From NCBI GenBank assembly GCA_009602735.1, contig WELA01006598.1, positions 186,844-250,843 on the forward strand: a stretch of DNA of 64,000 nucleotides, read 5' to 3'. The first letter of the stretch is position 1; the number at the start of each line of letters is the position of its first letter. Of this stretch, positions 10,889 through 22,780 are shown in pieces. The stretch comes from Mesotaenium endlicherianum (taxonomy: Eukaryota > Streptophyta > Zygnematophyceae > Zygnematales > Mesotaeniaceae). The translations under genes were made by a program, and so were the position numbers. The notes beneath the pieces are model-generated. The model searched no databases. It saw only the letters and a program-made list of their open reading frames with translations, and was not told the DNA's origin.

Positions 10889-12265
10889 CTACCCTGAACT
10901 ATGAAAACTAGCAGCAGTACCGGATCTAGCCGGTTGGAATGAAGAATCAGACTGACAACCGCGCGGAATGGGACTAACCCTCAACGACCCCCAGAACAGA
11001 GTCAAGTAGGGAGGCAATTTTGCCTTCTTGGTCTTTACAATGTTTGCTTCCAACGATAAGCTGGGGTTGTTGACCACAAAGGTTCTACACTTTTCGGAAA
11101 GAGCTGCGGTGCTACCCCTGCTGTACTCAGCCTTATCCTCCTTAATGTGATAATCTTTTACGTCCTTTTTTGACACCCAAAACGGTTCGCTGTCATCACA
11201 GAAGAAAGCTGTAAATATGCCTTTCTGTACCTCTATGCACTGGCCATTGAAGAAGATGTCAGCATGATGTATGCCCACCTCTTTCTTTGCCCACACTTTT
11301 TCGAAGAAGACAGCAGGAACGCAGATAAAGCTACTGCTCATCGGATAGTAGACAACCTCGTCGAGAGGCGGCCTGCCATTGGAGACAGTCACATGTAAGA
11401 AAATGGTGTAATGAGCTGTAGTGCAGTATTTTGCTCAATCTATGAAAAGAACTCCAAATGATTGACAGTTTGCATCGCTCTCTCTCTCTCTCCCTCTCTC
11501 CTTCTCTATTTGGCCAGCAATTTTTGTGTGAAAGAAGCATAGCAGCAGTGCAGCGCTGTTCCAGTCTGCAGGCGTCCCATCAATTTGGACAAGGTTAAAG
11601 TAACTCACTCTGTGTCTTCGTCGGCATAGTTGCCACCCACGCAGTCACTTGTTTCTAACGGTTTTAAATTGTTGGCAAGTGTACAACCGTCGGTAGTGGA
11701 ACGAAGTTTGTGCATAGGTGCACACAAATGAGCATCCAACCGTCGGCATCCCCATCGGGTGGCAGGCTTCCTACAAAGGGGACACTTGCCCCTACTGCAA
11801 GGAAATTGGTGCACGAGCAAAAACGGCAACATGCCGCGGTTAAAACATTATGTGGCTCACAGGTGTGTGGAGAATCCTACAGATGACAGTGGGCTGCACA
11901 TAATATTCAGCTACACACTAGAGTGCCATTCATAAATTGCAGCACCTATCATTGAGGGAAAATAACTATTAAGACCAGGACTTACCCTTTTTCAAGTGCT
12001 GTCTCAATACACCTTTTGCAAAATCTGTGGCCGCAATCTTGTACCTCCACGGGTGTGTTCATAATATCTGCCAAACAAAAATGTGGATGCAGTCCAAGAC
12101 CTCTTTAAAAATTGTGCAGAGTGTTGAAATCTGAACCGCTGACCTTGTGCTCATCGCACTGAATATCTCGCACAACAAGAAAAACACAAGCGCGTTCTCA
12201 CCTAAACATATGGAACAGAGCCATTCTGCGAAAGTAGAGTCCTCTGACATGTGCTCATCCACCAT
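10889..12265 (-). CDS. C3HC4 RING-finger protein (probable E3 ubiquitin ligase), four exons
   Basis: The four exons are 12265-12202, 12067-11986, 11794-11609 and 11372-10889, giving about 271 aa. Donors are GTGAGA, GTAAGT and GTGAGT and all acceptors end in AG. Phases agree at every junction and no stop interrupts the joined frame. The RING lies near the N-terminus. CSIC starts at about residue 18, then QDCGHRFCKRC, then CPLC, giving C-x2-C-x12-C-x1-H-x2-C-x2-C-x11-C-x2-C. RING proteins of this type usually recruit E2 enzymes and ubiquitinate substrates. A Cys/His-containing stretch and a unique region of about 160 aa follow; I do not recognise the latter. If intron 3 is not removed, a TGA at 11,607-11,605 gives a shorter form lacking the C-terminal region, so that splice site could decide between two isoforms. 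The ATG at 12265 is the first in-frame Met in the exon; an extra upstream exon is possible. Confidence 0.85.
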
Positions 12266-12466
12266 AGCAGAGATTTCCCTGTCTGGTGCTAGTGCTGTAT
12301 TGTGACACAATGTGGGCGTGTCTGTAGTAGCTCGGTGACTGAAAGCGGTGGTGCGCTTTTAAAATGGGGAGAGAAACTGATTTGATAGTAAAAGGGCCCA
12401 TCATGTTGCACTCTATGGGTACAAAATGAAGTGAGATTGGAGGGAAGTCATCCTAAAAAATTGGCG

Positions 12467-12739
12467 TCAAATTTGCGAATTTGGCTCATGGAGGGAAGGT
12501 GGCCTGCGAAGGTGCATTACACTACTGAGTTCGGCATCTTTGGGCGGTGATGTCGACATCGACGGTGGGCTAGCTTCGACTTTAGTGGTACTCCGTGGAT
12601 GATGGGACGTCATTGGTAATGTACTTTGAATGTCGTCACTGGCAGAATGTCCTAGTATGATGTAGTGGAAAAGCTGATGTGCCCACACATGCAACCCTGT
12701 TGAGCGTGATAATGGATTGGGTCGCAACCCCGAAGCCAT
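12467..12739 (-). CDS. possible small ORF or upstream exon, unknown
   Basis: An ATG-initiated 90-codon frame is rich in Ser, Pro and Thr and ends in TGA. It lies about 200 bp upstream of the RING start on the same strand, so it could be an upstream ORF, a 5' exon or chance. No domain is visible. Confidence 0.25.
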   Translation of the reverse strand: MASGLRPNPLSRSTGLHVWAHQLFHYIILGHSASDDIQSTLPMTSHHPRSTTKVEASPPSMSTSPPKDAELSSVMHLRRPPSLHEPNSQI

Positions 12740-12994
12740 TCCACCCTTATAGACTTCATTTACGTAACATTTCTGTCATACTACTGCATTGCTCTTGAAA
12801 CAAACATTATGTTTTTGTCAACCTCATGCACAATTCCCAAACGAGCAGACGAAGAATCGAAACTCCGGGAAGGCCATGCTTCGTAACCAATTTATTAGAG
12901 AAGGTTATCTCATTTTCAAGTGGTGTACTATTTAGAGATATAATTGTGTGAAAACTTCTGAAGGACATCTTGCTGTGGCCCGTAAAATGTTCAA

Positions 12995-13345
12995 CCATTT
13001 GGCGATTATATATATGCCATTAACGGTATCTTGTTGTCATTTGCTTCAACGAAGTAAAGCGTGTGCGTGACCAGATATTTCGGTCACTTGAAGTACGTTC
13101 AACACAAAGTTCATATTTTTCTCGCGCTTGGTTGGTTTGTGCACAGAGATTGGACGTGGTTGAACGACTCTTGGACATAATCACTGACGTCGAATTACGT
13201 TCAATCGTCAAACCCGAGCGCCTGCGCCTGCGAGTCGGAAACATCCAACCTTGTCCTTCTATACCTCTATTGAGCCCTGTTCTTATATGCACATGCAGAG
13301 CCATGGCTGCATGTTAGTGGCTCAGGTGCATATTCCTACATGGAA
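12995..13345 (+). repeat. left arm, proximal block of inverted duplication
   Basis: About 350 bp aligns, with scattered differences, to the reverse complement of 33,410-33,010. Shared landmarks are the start near CATTTGGCG, the block CTCGCGCTTG, the block TTGGACGTGGTTGAACG and an ATGCACATGCAGAGCC near the inner end. Similarity stops abruptly on the outer side. It covers the presumed promoter and first codons of the disrupted gene at 13,287. Confidence 0.8.
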
Positions 13346-14580
13346 GACAAATGTATCCATAGATGGGACCCTCGGCCAGTGCGTAGATAGACTGTTGTAT
13401 GCATGTCAGGTGAGTTTTTCGTTCCTTGTGGTGCTCGTGATGAATTCGATATCAAGAATTGAGATTTCAGGCAGGTCACAAAGTCGGGCCCTCTTTCTCT
13501 TTGAGCTGTGCTAGCTTTTATTATTCATACACTGCATTGTCTTGTGAGTGAGCGACAACAGCCAGTACATGCCAATGTCCAAAAGCAAAGGGGGTTACGA
13601 GGTACAAGTAGTGCTGATGAGGGACCGGTGAGTCCAACTAAGAAACTGCGCCATAGCAATTTATGTGATGAACTGCAGGAATTTATAGAGGAAACCAAAG
13701 TGGAAATCAAAAGGATTGAAGCCTCGAAAAGTAGTCTTGCATATGACATCACTCGTCTGGAGGTAATCCAAAGTGATGCAACGGCGGAATTAGATATAAA
13801 CATCACCATCAATCAGCATTTATCTTATGTCAGAAGAAAGGCTGCAGCCTTTTATGATCAAGCCTTTCGTCTGAGAAACAGGCCTCGTTAGCTAGCTCTA
13901 TGGGAGGACAAAGTCGTGTCTGTCATGGCATCAACATCAAACAAGAGCAAAGCTCCATTATTAGAACCTGAGGGATCACAGGGAGATGTAGTGCCAGCTG
14001 TGGATTTAGTGGCAGCTCTCCAGCGAGTTGATAACGATCCAGTTGAAGAGATGGGGCCAAATAGGAAGAGAGAGTTTGATAGAGTCACAAATGATATTGC
14101 CCAATGGATGAAGGAGTTAGTACAGATGTCAGAAAAGGCCTCATACGATTTGGGTAAATTGCAAGACTTGAGATCATAAGCAATACAGTCCCACTAAAAG
14201 TGTCTGGGTGATACATGGGCACCCAAACGCGTGCAAGAAGAACTGTTGAAGCTGAGGGTGAGGATGTTGCTGTGGAAGAAAGCAATTTGAGTTTCAACAT
14301 GTGCTCTGTCTGCTACATGGGAGGAGTGGAGGTAAGCAATTCTTGATGTGAAGGATTTGAGGTGGACAATTCCTGTGTTGTTTGTGCCCAACATGCAATG
14401 GCAGGTAGCTTTGGCACTGTTGCGCCTCCATCCAACACACTAAATGTTATTGTGGATGTGCAATTGTGGAGGGCAAAGTCAGAGAATGATGATGCTTCAA
14501 CCTGGAAGCAGAGAGCAATGGACGCTGTGCAGGGTGAGGGCCTTTTACGAGGTCCTAATAGTTGTACATATGTGGCCCTT

Positions 14581-15300
14581 TGTAATGAATCAGTATATTA
14601 GTGGATATAATATTCATTTAAATATAATAGTTAATAAAGTTCAGCCTGCTGAACTTTAGTTAATAGTCAGTCTGCTGGACTTTACATAATTATCAGTTTA
14701 ATGACTCAGTCGAAGGCAGCAGGCTGAAAGTCCATATAAGTCAGCTGGCTGACACATTCTTTGACAGCAAGCTGACTTCCGTACTCGGTAGCAGCGAACT
14801 GCCTTGATATGCATCTAAGTGCGATATGCTAGATGAATAGCCAGATGACATCCCTATGATGGATGGCTATTCGGGATGATGGGAGATGGCGGTGGATTTG
14901 GTTAACCGAGGTCCTACCAACGTGGTTAACTCCCGGGTAGGCGGTGCCATCGCACTGACCGTTGAACAGTAAACTCATTCCATGTACATATGCTAGGCAT
15001 TGCTCTCGAGTTCGGCATTCGGAAACGAGGCCAACTCTCTTGTACAGCTTACTGAGAGAGATCTGAATCCAAGGCGAGAAGCCATTGATACGCACTGTCT
15101 TCTAACCTTGCTTATGTATGAGTTTACTGATTTGCATCATTGATGCTAGTTTACTCGCATTTGACTTACGAGTATTATTCCCTGCTAGTGTATTGTCCTT
15201 TGCCGTTTAACTAGTTAACGGAAATACCATAAAGATTACTTGCTGATATAAAGATCTTTATTAATTGTTAATCGCCTATTTGGTAAGTCGATTCATTTCA
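14581..15300 (+). repeat. element A 5' LTR
   Basis: 720 bp, TGTAATG...TTTCA. It differs from the 3' LTR mainly by having one fewer copy of a roughly 26-bp unit (AGTCAGTCTGCTGRACTTTA) near 14,650-14,690, plus scattered substitutions. Its transcriptional signals were not mapped. Confidence 0.96.
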
Positions 15301-15301
15301 G

Positions 15302-15313
15302 TGGTATCGGAGC
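15302..15313 (+). other. element A primer-binding site
   Basis: TGGTATCGGAGC lies one base after the 5' LTR. It resembles the 3' end complement of initiator tRNA-Met (TGGTATCAGAGC), the usual primer of plant Ty3/gypsy elements. Confidence 0.85.
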
Positions 15314-15334
15314 AGTTATCACAGTCTTCTTTGT

Positions 15335-16813
15335 ATGGTAAGGACAAGGTCTCAAACTAGCAACTCCCGAGACATGGAGAACCAGGATAACGAGAATGTC
15401 GAAAACCAGGCGGAAAGCCATGTAGCGGGAAACCGTACCTATTCGGAAGCAGTAGCGGATACTGCAGCTAGGGAGGCTGCAGATGAGGCAGCTGCTATTG
15501 CCTCAGTCGCAGCTCAGCAAGCTGAGGAGGAGATAGCCAGACTAGAAGCTGAACAAGTAGCAAAGGCCGCTGAAGATATACAAAGGAGGGAAGGACAGCC
15601 AGCTGACGAGCGCACTGTTGAAGAACTTATGGCATCAAGGGCCAATGTTCTGAACCCACCTCCTGCCGTACAACTCAATGTACCCCTAGGTCAAATACGT
15701 GACCGGCTGAATGCGGCAGGAATTGCTGCTGCAGGAGCAAGAGGGATTGTTGAGGACACTACTCAGCGAGTAGATGCCAATGCTGCTGCTGCATTTGCTA
15801 ATCTACCACCCCAAAATGTAGACTTGGGAGCATTGTTCGTTCAGATGCAGTCGCAAATGGCGACCATGTATCAGTCCCAGCAGGAGGACAAAAGAATCAT
15901 AATGTCCCTACTCCGGGACAGAGACCAACTGGGGTCTCACACCACTAGTGGTGGTGGCCGAGGGCCTAGTAAGCCCAAGCCGAAACCTCCCCAGGACTAT
16001 GATCCTGAGGGAAACAGAAAATATTACCTGATCAAGTTTCTCGCGGATGTTGAGCAGTGGCTGGAGAACTACCCAGAACTGCAAGATTACGAGAAGGTCA
16101 GGCACACCGGTGCGCTACTGAAAGGCAGTGCCGCAGACTGGTGGCTTTACTGGAAGGAAGAGCGTAAGGCTCGGCAACTCGGTGACCCTACGTGGGTAGA
16201 GTTTGTCGAGAAGTTGCATGAGAAGTTTGATGTCATCAACCAGCAGGAGAAAGCTATCTATGCGATGATCTCCCTGACACTGAAGCAGACCACTTCAGTT
16301 GCTGAGTTTGCTCAAAAGTTCCAAGAGAACATGATGAAGCAGCCTGATTTGCCAGAACGGTATAGGATAGCATACTTCAGGTATGGCTTGAAATCCGAGG
16401 TCTCTGGTCATTTTGCTGAGAAAAAGTATGAGAAACTGGCTGACTTGATCCAGGATGCTGACGCCTGGGATCAGCAGCAGTTCAATCACAAGCGCCAGAG
16501 TAACGCTTTGGTGTCTAAGATTGTCAAAAAGCCCCACGGTTCCTACAATGCAGTTGAAGGAGACCAGGCTGAGGATAATCAGGGTGATGAATATGAGTAT
16601 GAGTACAATGCTATTCAGTCTAGAGGTAGAGGTGGTCCCTCTCGAGGTGGCTATGGAAGGGGTGGTGGTAGGACTAAGCCGAGACCAGCCTCAGCAAAAT
16701 CTACTTGCTACCATTGTCAGCAGAAAGGCCACTACAGAGAACAGTGTCCGGTCAAGCACCTGCCTAAGGTCGAGAGAAAAGACCAGCCTTTAAAAGACAG
16801 CAACAGTCAGTAA
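15335..16813 (+). CDS. gag: element A Gag polyprotein
   Basis: A 492-aa capsid/nucleocapsid protein. It has an Ala/Glu-rich N-terminus, a central retrotransposon Gag domain at about residues 210-380 (the WWLYWKEER and [17 protein letters not shown] regions), a Gly/Arg-rich stretch, and one CCHC zinc knuckle [14 protein letters not shown] at about 457-470. The family packages element RNA into particles. pol follows about 70 bp downstream in a different frame; chromoviruses commonly express pol by recoding or as a fusion, and the mechanism here is not evident. Confidence 0.95.
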   Translation: MVRTRSQTSNSRDMENQDNENVENQAESHVAGNRTYSEAVADTAAREAADEAAAIASVAAQQAEEEIARLEAEQVAKAAEDIQRREGQPADERTVEELMASRANVLNPPPAVQLNVPLGQIRDRLNAAGIAAAGARGIVEDTTQRVDANAAAAFANLPPQNVDLGALFVQMQSQMATMYQSQQEDKRIIMSLLRDRDQLGSHTTSGGGRGPSKPKPKPPQDYDPEGNRKYYLIKFLADVEQWLENYPELQDYEKVRHTGALLKGSAADWWLYWKEERKARQLGDPTWVEFVEKLHEKFDVINQQEKAIYAMISLTLKQTTSVAEFAQKFQENMMKQPDLPERYRIAYFRYGLKSEVSGHFAEKKYEKLADLIQDADAWDQQQFNHKRQSNALVSKIVKKPHGSYNAVEGDQAEDNQGDEYEYEYNAIQSRGRGGPSRGGYGRGGGRTKPRPASAKSTCYHCQQKGHYREQCPVKHLPKVERKDQPLKDSNSQ

Positions 16814-16881
16814 TCCAGTCTACTGACTGTGAGGATGCTAGAGATAGTGAGTCGTCACTAGCTGCCCTCGTAGCAGGTATT

Positions 16882-19800
16882 ATGGGTCCTGCTGAACTGG
16901 ATTCACTATGCATGCCTGACAACCAGATAAAGGAGACCATCAGCAATATAGACGTCCAGAGAGTGCACACTCTGGATGCTCTTGTTCCACCTGATGTCCA
17001 ACATTTCTTTGCTACGTCAGGAGAACAATGCGAAAGTCAGGAAAAGACAGTCCCCCCTATCCTACTGCATTGCATGATTGCAGGTAGGAAGGTGAGGGCA
17101 TTTGTTGACGGAGGGGCGTCACATACTTTTATCCACAAGGACTTAGTTAAGCGGCTAAGGCTGCCTACTGTCACCCAAGGGAATAGAAAAATATTCCTTG
17201 GAGATGCCTCAAGTATCCCGGGAGGAGTTATAACCAAGCCTATTGAGGTCCAGTTAGGTTCTGGCATTGCAGTTCTAACTGAAACGCTTACATTTGAGGT
17301 ACTCAACACTGGCTTTTATGATCTCGTGCTAGGCAGGTCCTGGCTTAATAGACATCAAGCTGAAGTGTGTTGGAGCAGAGGTACAGTTAAAGTGAGAGGA
17401 GCCAGTGATGGGCAGACTGACTTGGCACCCACCAGTGCTCTTCCTCTTGTCCTGTGTGGATGGCAAATGAAGGAAAAGAAGAGGCTTCCAGAAGGATGCA
17501 AGTTGCTGAATGCAATGGAGTTCGTCAAAAGCTGGAACCAGAAGGAAGACAGAATGTTCTGTCTGCTGCTAAGAGAGGTACCTCCTCAACCTGAAGAAGT
17601 GGTTGAGAAAAAGGTACACCCTCCGGAACACCCTACTGCTGCAAACATTGTTGCTCAGTACACGGATGTGTTTAATATGCCTCCAGGACTACCCCCTAAG
17701 CGGGAAGTAGATCATAGGATTGATTTATTACCTGGTAGCCAGCCACCCTGGCAACGCACGTATGGCTTGTCTTATTTGGAGAGTGAGGAGTTGAAAACAC
17801 AGATTGCAGAGCTGGAGGAAAATGGTTACATTTCTCCCAGTAAATCACCGTACGGCGCACCTATCCTATTTGTTAAGAAAAAGGATGGCAGTATGCGGAT
17901 GTGTGTGGATTACAGAGCCCTGAACAGAATTACAGTAAAGAACAAGTATGCTTTACCCAGAATCGAGGACTTGCTTGATACCCTGTCTGGCGCTAAGGTG
18001 TTCAGTAAGATAGATCTCAAGAGTGGTTATCATCAAATCAGAATTGCTGAGGGGGATGAACACAAGACTGCTTTCCGCACACGTTATGGACACTATGAGT
18101 TCAACGTGATGCCATTTGGACTGACTAATGCTCCTGCTACCTTTATGGGTGCTATGAATGACATTTTCAGACCTTATTTGGATAAGTTTGTGCAAGTTTT
18201 CCTGGATGATATTTTAATTTTCTCTAAAGATGAAGCTCAGCACACTGAACACTTAAAGAAAGTGCTGGACACTCTGCGGAAAAATCACTTGTATGCTAAA
18301 ATGAGCAAGTGTGATTTCTTTAAGGAAAGTATTGAATTCTTAGGCCACGTTGTCAGTAAAGAGGGCATCAGTGTGGATCCTAAGAAAGTCCAGACCATAA
18401 GGGACTGGCCAGTACCACAGTCTGTCTCTGAAGTTAGATCCTTCCTCGGGTTGGCTAACTACTATAGGAGATTTATTGAGAATTATTCCACAAAGGCCAG
18501 TAAACTGACTGACCTTACTAAGAAAGACATCGGGTATGTGTGGGGGGAAGAGCAGCAGGCTGCCTTCCAGACCCTTAAAGATGCCCTTTGTTCTGCCCCA
18601 GTGCTAGCCGTGTATGACCCCAGCAAACCGGTGCAGGTGGTTACTGATGCCTCTGATTTTGCCATGGGTGCTATTTTGTTGCAGCCTGCTGACAAAACCA
18701 CAAAGGATGGTAAGGTACGGCAGGAGTGGCATCCTGTGTTGTATGAGTCTATGAAATTTAATCCAGCGGAGATTAATTACTCAGTGCATGATAAAGAGCT
18801 GCTAGCTATCATTCATGTACTCAAACAGTGGAGAGCATACTTACATGGTAAAGCTTTTAAGGTGATTACAGATCATCTAGCTCTGACCCACTTTCAGAAG
18901 AAGTCCAAGCTGTCGAGGAGGGAGAACCGCTGGAGCCAGATGCTGGAGCAGTTCCAAGTCCAGATCGACTACAAACCAGGGAAGTTGAATCCTGCTGATG
19001 CACTCTCTAGAAGACCTGACTTGCAAGAAAGGAACTTTAGTCAGCATGCTGTAGATAAAGTCCTGTGTGCACTCACTTCACTAAAGGTGAAAAAGTCCTT
19101 CCTTGAACAACTTAGGAAAGCCTACCTTTCTGACCCAACATTTGAGCCCAGCCCCACTACTGGTGTGTGTCGTGCTACTGCACTCGGGTATAAGCTCAAG
19201 GGAGGGGTCTGGGTGACTGAAACCACTTCAGGCAGGCTGAAGCTGGTCATTCCTAATAATTTGGAAATAAGGTCTCTCTTACTGAGTCAAGCTCATGACA
19301 GTCTCCTGGGTGGACATTTGGGGCAGGCCAAAACTGTTGGCAAACTGGCAAAACATTATCATTGGGAGGGGTTACCCCGGGAGGTCTTGAAATATGTCAA
19401 GTCCTGTGACCAGTGTCAGAGAAATAAGTCTCGGCACACACCACCCGGAGGTCTCTTGCAACCGCTGCCCATCCCAGCTGGACGCTGGGAAACTATATCC
19501 ATGGACTGGGTGGTCTCACTACCAAGAACTGCCAACGGGCATGATTCAATACTGGTAGTCGTGGATAAACTGACAAAAATGGTCATTTTTATCCCCACAA
19601 CTGTCAAAGTGACTGCACTCGAAACAGCGAGACAGTTTTACAACCATGTAGTATGCCAACATGGGCTCCCTTCTAATATCATCTCAGACAGAGACTCCAA
19701 ATTCACCTCTAAGTTCTGGAGAGCTTTAATGGGGTTAATGGGAGTCAAACAGCTGCTCAGCACAGCAAACCACCCTCAGACTGATGGCCAGACTGAAAAA

Positions 19801-20598
19801 ACTAACCGAGTTTCGCAGGAGGTGCTGAGAGCATATATTAACCAAGAACAAGATAATTGGGATGACCTGTTGCCTCAAATTCAGTTTGCAGTCAACAGTG
19901 CGGTGCACGCGTCAATGGGCAAGACTCCTTTTGAACTCAGCCTGGGTAGAGTCCCTAAGTCTCCTTTAGATGTGCTGGGGGAGTCTTTATCTCACCCTGA
20001 AAGGATTGACAACCCGGTCTCCCTCCAGTTAACTCAGGAGTTTGCTGACACCCTGTCAGAAGTCCAACAAAACTTGCACAAGGCCCAAGAAAACCAACAA
20101 AAATACGCTAATCAACACCGTCGGGAACTGACATTTTCCAAGGGGGATTTAGTCAAACTGCATTCTCAGCACCTGTACCTCCCTGGTGTGGTCAAGAAAA
20201 AGCTTGGCCCTGTCTGGGTCGGTCCATATTCGGTGGTCCGTCGTGTCGGTCAGAATGCTTACAAACTGAACATGTCAGCTGAATACAAGGGGCACCCGGT
20301 CTTTAATGTCTCCTTCCTGGAACCGTACATCAAAGGTGATACACTGTTCACAGGTCGGTTCCCTGTCCAACCGGGACCGGTCCCCGCTGTCCGGGACGGC
20401 GACCCTGAGGAATATGAGGTCGATGAGATTTTAGACGCTCGCTCGGTCCGTCGATCGTCTAAATATGTCATGAAATACCTCATTCGATGGAAGGGTTACG
20501 ATGCCTCTGGGGACACTTGGGAGTTTAAGGACCACTTGACCAATGCCAAAGGGGCGTTGACACGGTTCCACCTTCGGGCCGCTGGAGTCCCTCCATAA
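16882..20598 (+). CDS. pol: element A Pol polyprotein (PR-RT-RH-IN-chromodomain)
   Basis: A 1238-aa reading frame. The aspartic protease is at about residue 70 ([10 protein letters not shown]). RT spans about 300-480, with [10 protein letters not shown] and the VFLDDIL active site near 437. RNase H begins around [12 protein letters not shown] (about 585). The integrase has an HHCC zinc-binding region (about 805-850) and a catalytic core with [16 protein letters not shown] and HPQTDGQTE (about 870-970). A C-terminal chromodomain lies at about 1175-1225 ([11 protein letters not shown]...[16 protein letters not shown]). Chromodomains in this clade are thought to steer integration to particular chromatin. 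Family and domain order are certain. Confidence 0.97.
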   Translation: MGPAELDSLCMPDNQIKETISNIDVQRVHTLDALVPPDVQHFFATSGEQCESQEKTVPPILLHCMIAGRKVRAFVDGGASHTFIHKDLVKRLRLPTVTQGNRKIFLGDASSIPGGVITKPIEVQLGSGIAVLTETLTFEVLNTGFYDLVLGRSWLNRHQAEVCWSRGTVKVRGASDGQTDLAPTSALPLVLCGWQMKEKKRLPEGCKLLNAMEFVKSWNQKEDRMFCLLLREVPPQPEEVVEKKVHPPEHPTAANIVAQYTDVFNMPPGLPPKREVDHRIDLLPGSQPPWQRTYGLSYLESEELKTQIAELEENGYISPSKSPYGAPILFVKKKDGSMRMCVDYRALNRITVKNKYALPRIEDLLDTLSGAKVFSKIDLKSGYHQIRIAEGDEHKTAFRTRYGHYEFNVMPFGLTNAPATFMGAMNDIFRPYLDKFVQVFLDDILIFSKDEAQHTEHLKKVLDTLRKNHLYAKMSKCDFFKESIEFLGHVVSKEGISVDPKKVQTIRDWPVPQSVSEVRSFLGLANYYRRFIENYSTKASKLTDLTKKDIGYVWGEEQQAAFQTLKDALCSAPVLAVYDPSKPVQVVTDASDFAMGAILLQPADKTTKDGKVRQEWHPVLYESMKFNPAEINYSVHDKELLAIIHVLKQWRAYLHGKAFKVITDHLALTHFQKKSKLSRRENRWSQMLEQFQVQIDYKPGKLNPADALSRRPDLQERNFSQHAVDKVLCALTSLKVKKSFLEQLRKAYLSDPTFEPSPTTGVCRATALGYKLKGGVWVTETTSGRLKLVIPNNLEIRSLLLSQAHDSLLGGHLGQAKTVGKLAKHYHWEGLPREVLKYVKSCDQCQRNKSRHTPPGGLLQPLPIPAGRWETISMDWVVSLPRTANGHDSILVVVDKLTKMVIFIPTTVKVTALETARQFYNHVVCQHGLPSNIISDRDSKFTSKFWRALMGLMGVKQLLSTANHPQTDGQTEKTNRVSQEVLRAYINQEQDNWDDLLPQIQFAVNSAVHASMGKTPFELSLGRVPKSPLDVLGESLSHPERIDNPVSLQLTQEFADTLSEVQQNLHKAQENQQKYANQHRRELTFSKGDLVKLHSQHLYLPGVVKKKLGPVWVGPYSVVRRVGQNAYKLNMSAEYKGHPVFNVSFLEPYIKGDTLFTGRFPVQPGPVPAVRDGDPEEYEVDEILDARSVRRSSKYVMKYLIRWKGYDASGDTWEFKDHLTNAKGALTRFHLRAAGVPP

Positions 20599-21275
20599 CT
20601 GTCATTTCAGTTGACACGGGAAGGTGACAGGCGGTCCTGTCTCCATTTAAGTTGGAGGGGAAAATATATGACAGTTAGTGAGCGAGAGCGATAAAAGAAC
20701 AAAGTTACGTGAACCCTAAGTGTCAACATAATGACAGAGGGAACAGCCTGGCCCACATAACGCACCTTGAGCAGAAGGAAAAAGGGCCTCGCATAACACT
20801 CCATCACTTAACTCACCCTCAAACACACTCATACGTTTATGTGTAGCGCATCGCAACTACGTCAACTTTTATCAATCATCCCGTAAGGTAAACAGCAGCG
20901 AAGCCACTATACTAATACTAACATACTTCCTGCAATCCCTATGACAAAGGTCCATATCCTACTAACTTGTGCCCTGGTTACATGTGCAGGATGGCGCCCA
21001 CCACACAAAAGGAGGACAGAAAGCGCAAGGCAGAAGAAGCCAGGAGGACAATGGAGCAATACCAGAAGGAGCTGGCGGCGACGTCCCTCACCAGGAGAGA
21101 ACAAGAAAGGGTCCGCAAACAACAAGAGGCGGCATAAGAGGCACAGAGGAAGAAGGATCAGGAAGCGGAAGACCTCAGGAAGGCTGAGGAGGAGAGACAG
21201 AAGAAACAGCAAGAAGAAGCGGCAGCGGCAGAAGAGGAGAAAAGAAAAAAGATTGAAGCGGACAGACAGAAGAGC
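20599..21275 (+). other. element A spacer between pol and third ORF
   Basis: About 390 bp after pol has no clear coding signal. The rest, from about 20,990, encodes a highly charged Lys/Glu/Arg stretch preceding the third ORF. It may contain the leader or splice acceptor for a subgenomic RNA; TGTGCAG at 20,983-20,989 is a plausible acceptor but untested. Confidence 0.4.
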
Positions 21276-22667
21276 TTGGCCACTTACAGGTATACTGTGG
21301 TGGGTGGCCAAAACTTCGATAACCTGAAGGAAGCATTGCTGGCAGCCCAGGAGATCAACAGGCTGGAACAGACAACACTGCTACAGAAGGAAGGAGCTAC
21401 AGCACTGGACAGGTACATCGAGACACACACCGGCGTGGTCCTTTACGAAGATTATGCTAAGATGGTGGGCTATACAGCAGAGCAGGCCCGGTATCTCGCA
21501 GATGATTCAGAGGACAAGCCGGTCCCCATACCGGGAATAGTGGGAGATCAGAGACTCATCCGGATGGTGAGCATGCGGCCCGATAGCTTTAAGGATACGG
21601 TATTCTACCTCACACTCCTGCCAGCTTACAATGAAGTTGAGAGAAGGAGCTGGGAGTACTTGGCCAGGGAAGCAGGACAGCAGATGTTCTCTCCCCACTG
21701 GTTCCCGTGTAAACTGAGGAAGGCTGAGCACGGACCCCAGTACTACCAGCAGCCAACAGACTGGAGGTGGATGACCGTCACAAATAAGAAGCAGGAGTGT
21801 GACCGAGCCCAACCGGATGACTTCCACTATGGCCTAGACGGCTATCTCATCCTACCACCTCACATTGCCCCTTGGGACCCCAGGCTGAATGGATGCCTGA
21901 GCAATATGAATGCAGAGACCAAGGAACATAGGAGGAGGGGAAGAGACTACTTCTCTAAGGGAAAGCATGCCTTTGTCAAATGGGCAAAGAATGCAGGCCG
22001 GATAGATATCAGTAGGCTGAAGGCCAAGCAACCTCCAGCGCGCCCTAAGAAAGGGAGGTCGGTAGACTACTCCATGTCTACTAGGGAGCAGGACGACTTA
22101 GTGGACGAGACCCCTACTCTCTCCGAGGAGGAGGATGAGGAGGATGAGGAAGAAGAACAAGGCAGAGGAGAAGCATCAGCAGCAGGTACTCAGGATACCC
22201 AGGGACAGGCAGTGGCACTTCCTAAAGAACCACGATCAGGTGTGTGGAATGTGATCCCCGTTATGGCGACAACTGGACCCCGCGCTCGCTCCCCCAGCCC
22301 ACCTGCCCAAGCAGGGGAAGAAGCTGATCTGACTGTACTGGGCAGCAGACACAGACAGAAATCCCCAGAGGACAGGGGTGCCAGAAGAGGGACACGCGGG
22401 TGGGCCAGAGGTATGCCAGCCTCCCCCTCCGCTCAGGGGCATGTACCTCTAGCCAATGTATTTCAGCATCCTACTGGAATGCCTGTCTATGTGGGAATCA
22501 ACACCCAAATAGTTGAAGAGCAGGCCACCATCCTCCGTTCTCCTCGAGGGCCAACTTTAGAGCAAACAGGGTTCTTTAGAAGGCCAGCTGACAGACCTAG
22601 AGGGCTGTCCAGATCTAGGTCCAGATCTCCGTCCCCTGATCCTGAAGCCCCAGGAACCACCCCTTAA
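21276..22667 (+). CDS. element A third ORF, unknown protein downstream of pol
   Basis: 463 aa in the sense direction between pol and the 3' LTR. The first ~230 residues look like a compact domain (starting YRYTVVGGQNFDNLKEALLAA; Trp-rich around 125-170). An acidic run (EEEDEEDEEEE) near residue 290 and an Arg/Ser-rich tail (SRSRSRSPSP) follow. Sequence just upstream (about 20,990-21,275) encodes Lys/Glu-rich coiled coil that may belong to it. There is no signal peptide or membrane segment, so it does not look like an envelope protein. The acidic and RS-rich parts suggest a nuclear or nucleic-acid-associated role, but this is inference; I do not recognise the family. Confidence 0.7.
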   Translation: MATYRYTVVGGQNFDNLKEALLAAQEINRLEQTTLLQKEGATALDRYIETHTGVVLYEDYAKMVGYTAEQARYLADDSEDKPVPIPGIVGDQRLIRMVSMRPDSFKDTVFYLTLLPAYNEVERRSWEYLAREAGQQMFSPHWFPCKLRKAEHGPQYYQQPTDWRWMTVTNKKQECDRAQPDDFHYGLDGYLILPPHIAPWDPRLNGCLSNMNAETKEHRRRGRDYFSKGKHAFVKWAKNAGRIDISRLKAKQPPARPKKGRSVDYSMSTREQDDLVDETPTLSEEEDEEDEEEEQGRGEASAAGTQDTQGQAVALPKEPRSGVWNVIPVMATTGPRARSPSPPAQAGEEADLTVLGSRHRQKSPEDRGARRGTRGWARGMPASPSAQGHVPLANVFQHPTGMPVYVGINTQIVEEQATILRSPRGPTLEQTGFFRRPADRPRGLSRSRSRSPSPDPEAPGTTP

Positions 22668-22763
22668 GGTGACAGGCTGAAAAGATAGTCAGTAAGGGAG
22701 GCTGGTCAGGGTCAGTTTCTTTATTTAAAGCTTTTGCAGTTTAATGTTGTCGAGGCGACAACA

Positions 22764-22780
22764 AGTTAAGTTGGAGGGAT
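22764..22780 (+). other. element A polypurine tract region
   Basis: AGTTAAGTTGGAGGGAT lies directly before the 3' LTR, where a polypurine primer for plus-strand DNA synthesis is expected. The purine run is short (GGAGGGA). Confidence 0.55.

Noticed and set aside
21276-22667. Envelope gene in element A
   Set aside because: The position after pol fits an errantivirus-like env, but there is no signal peptide, transmembrane helix or fusion-peptide-like stretch.
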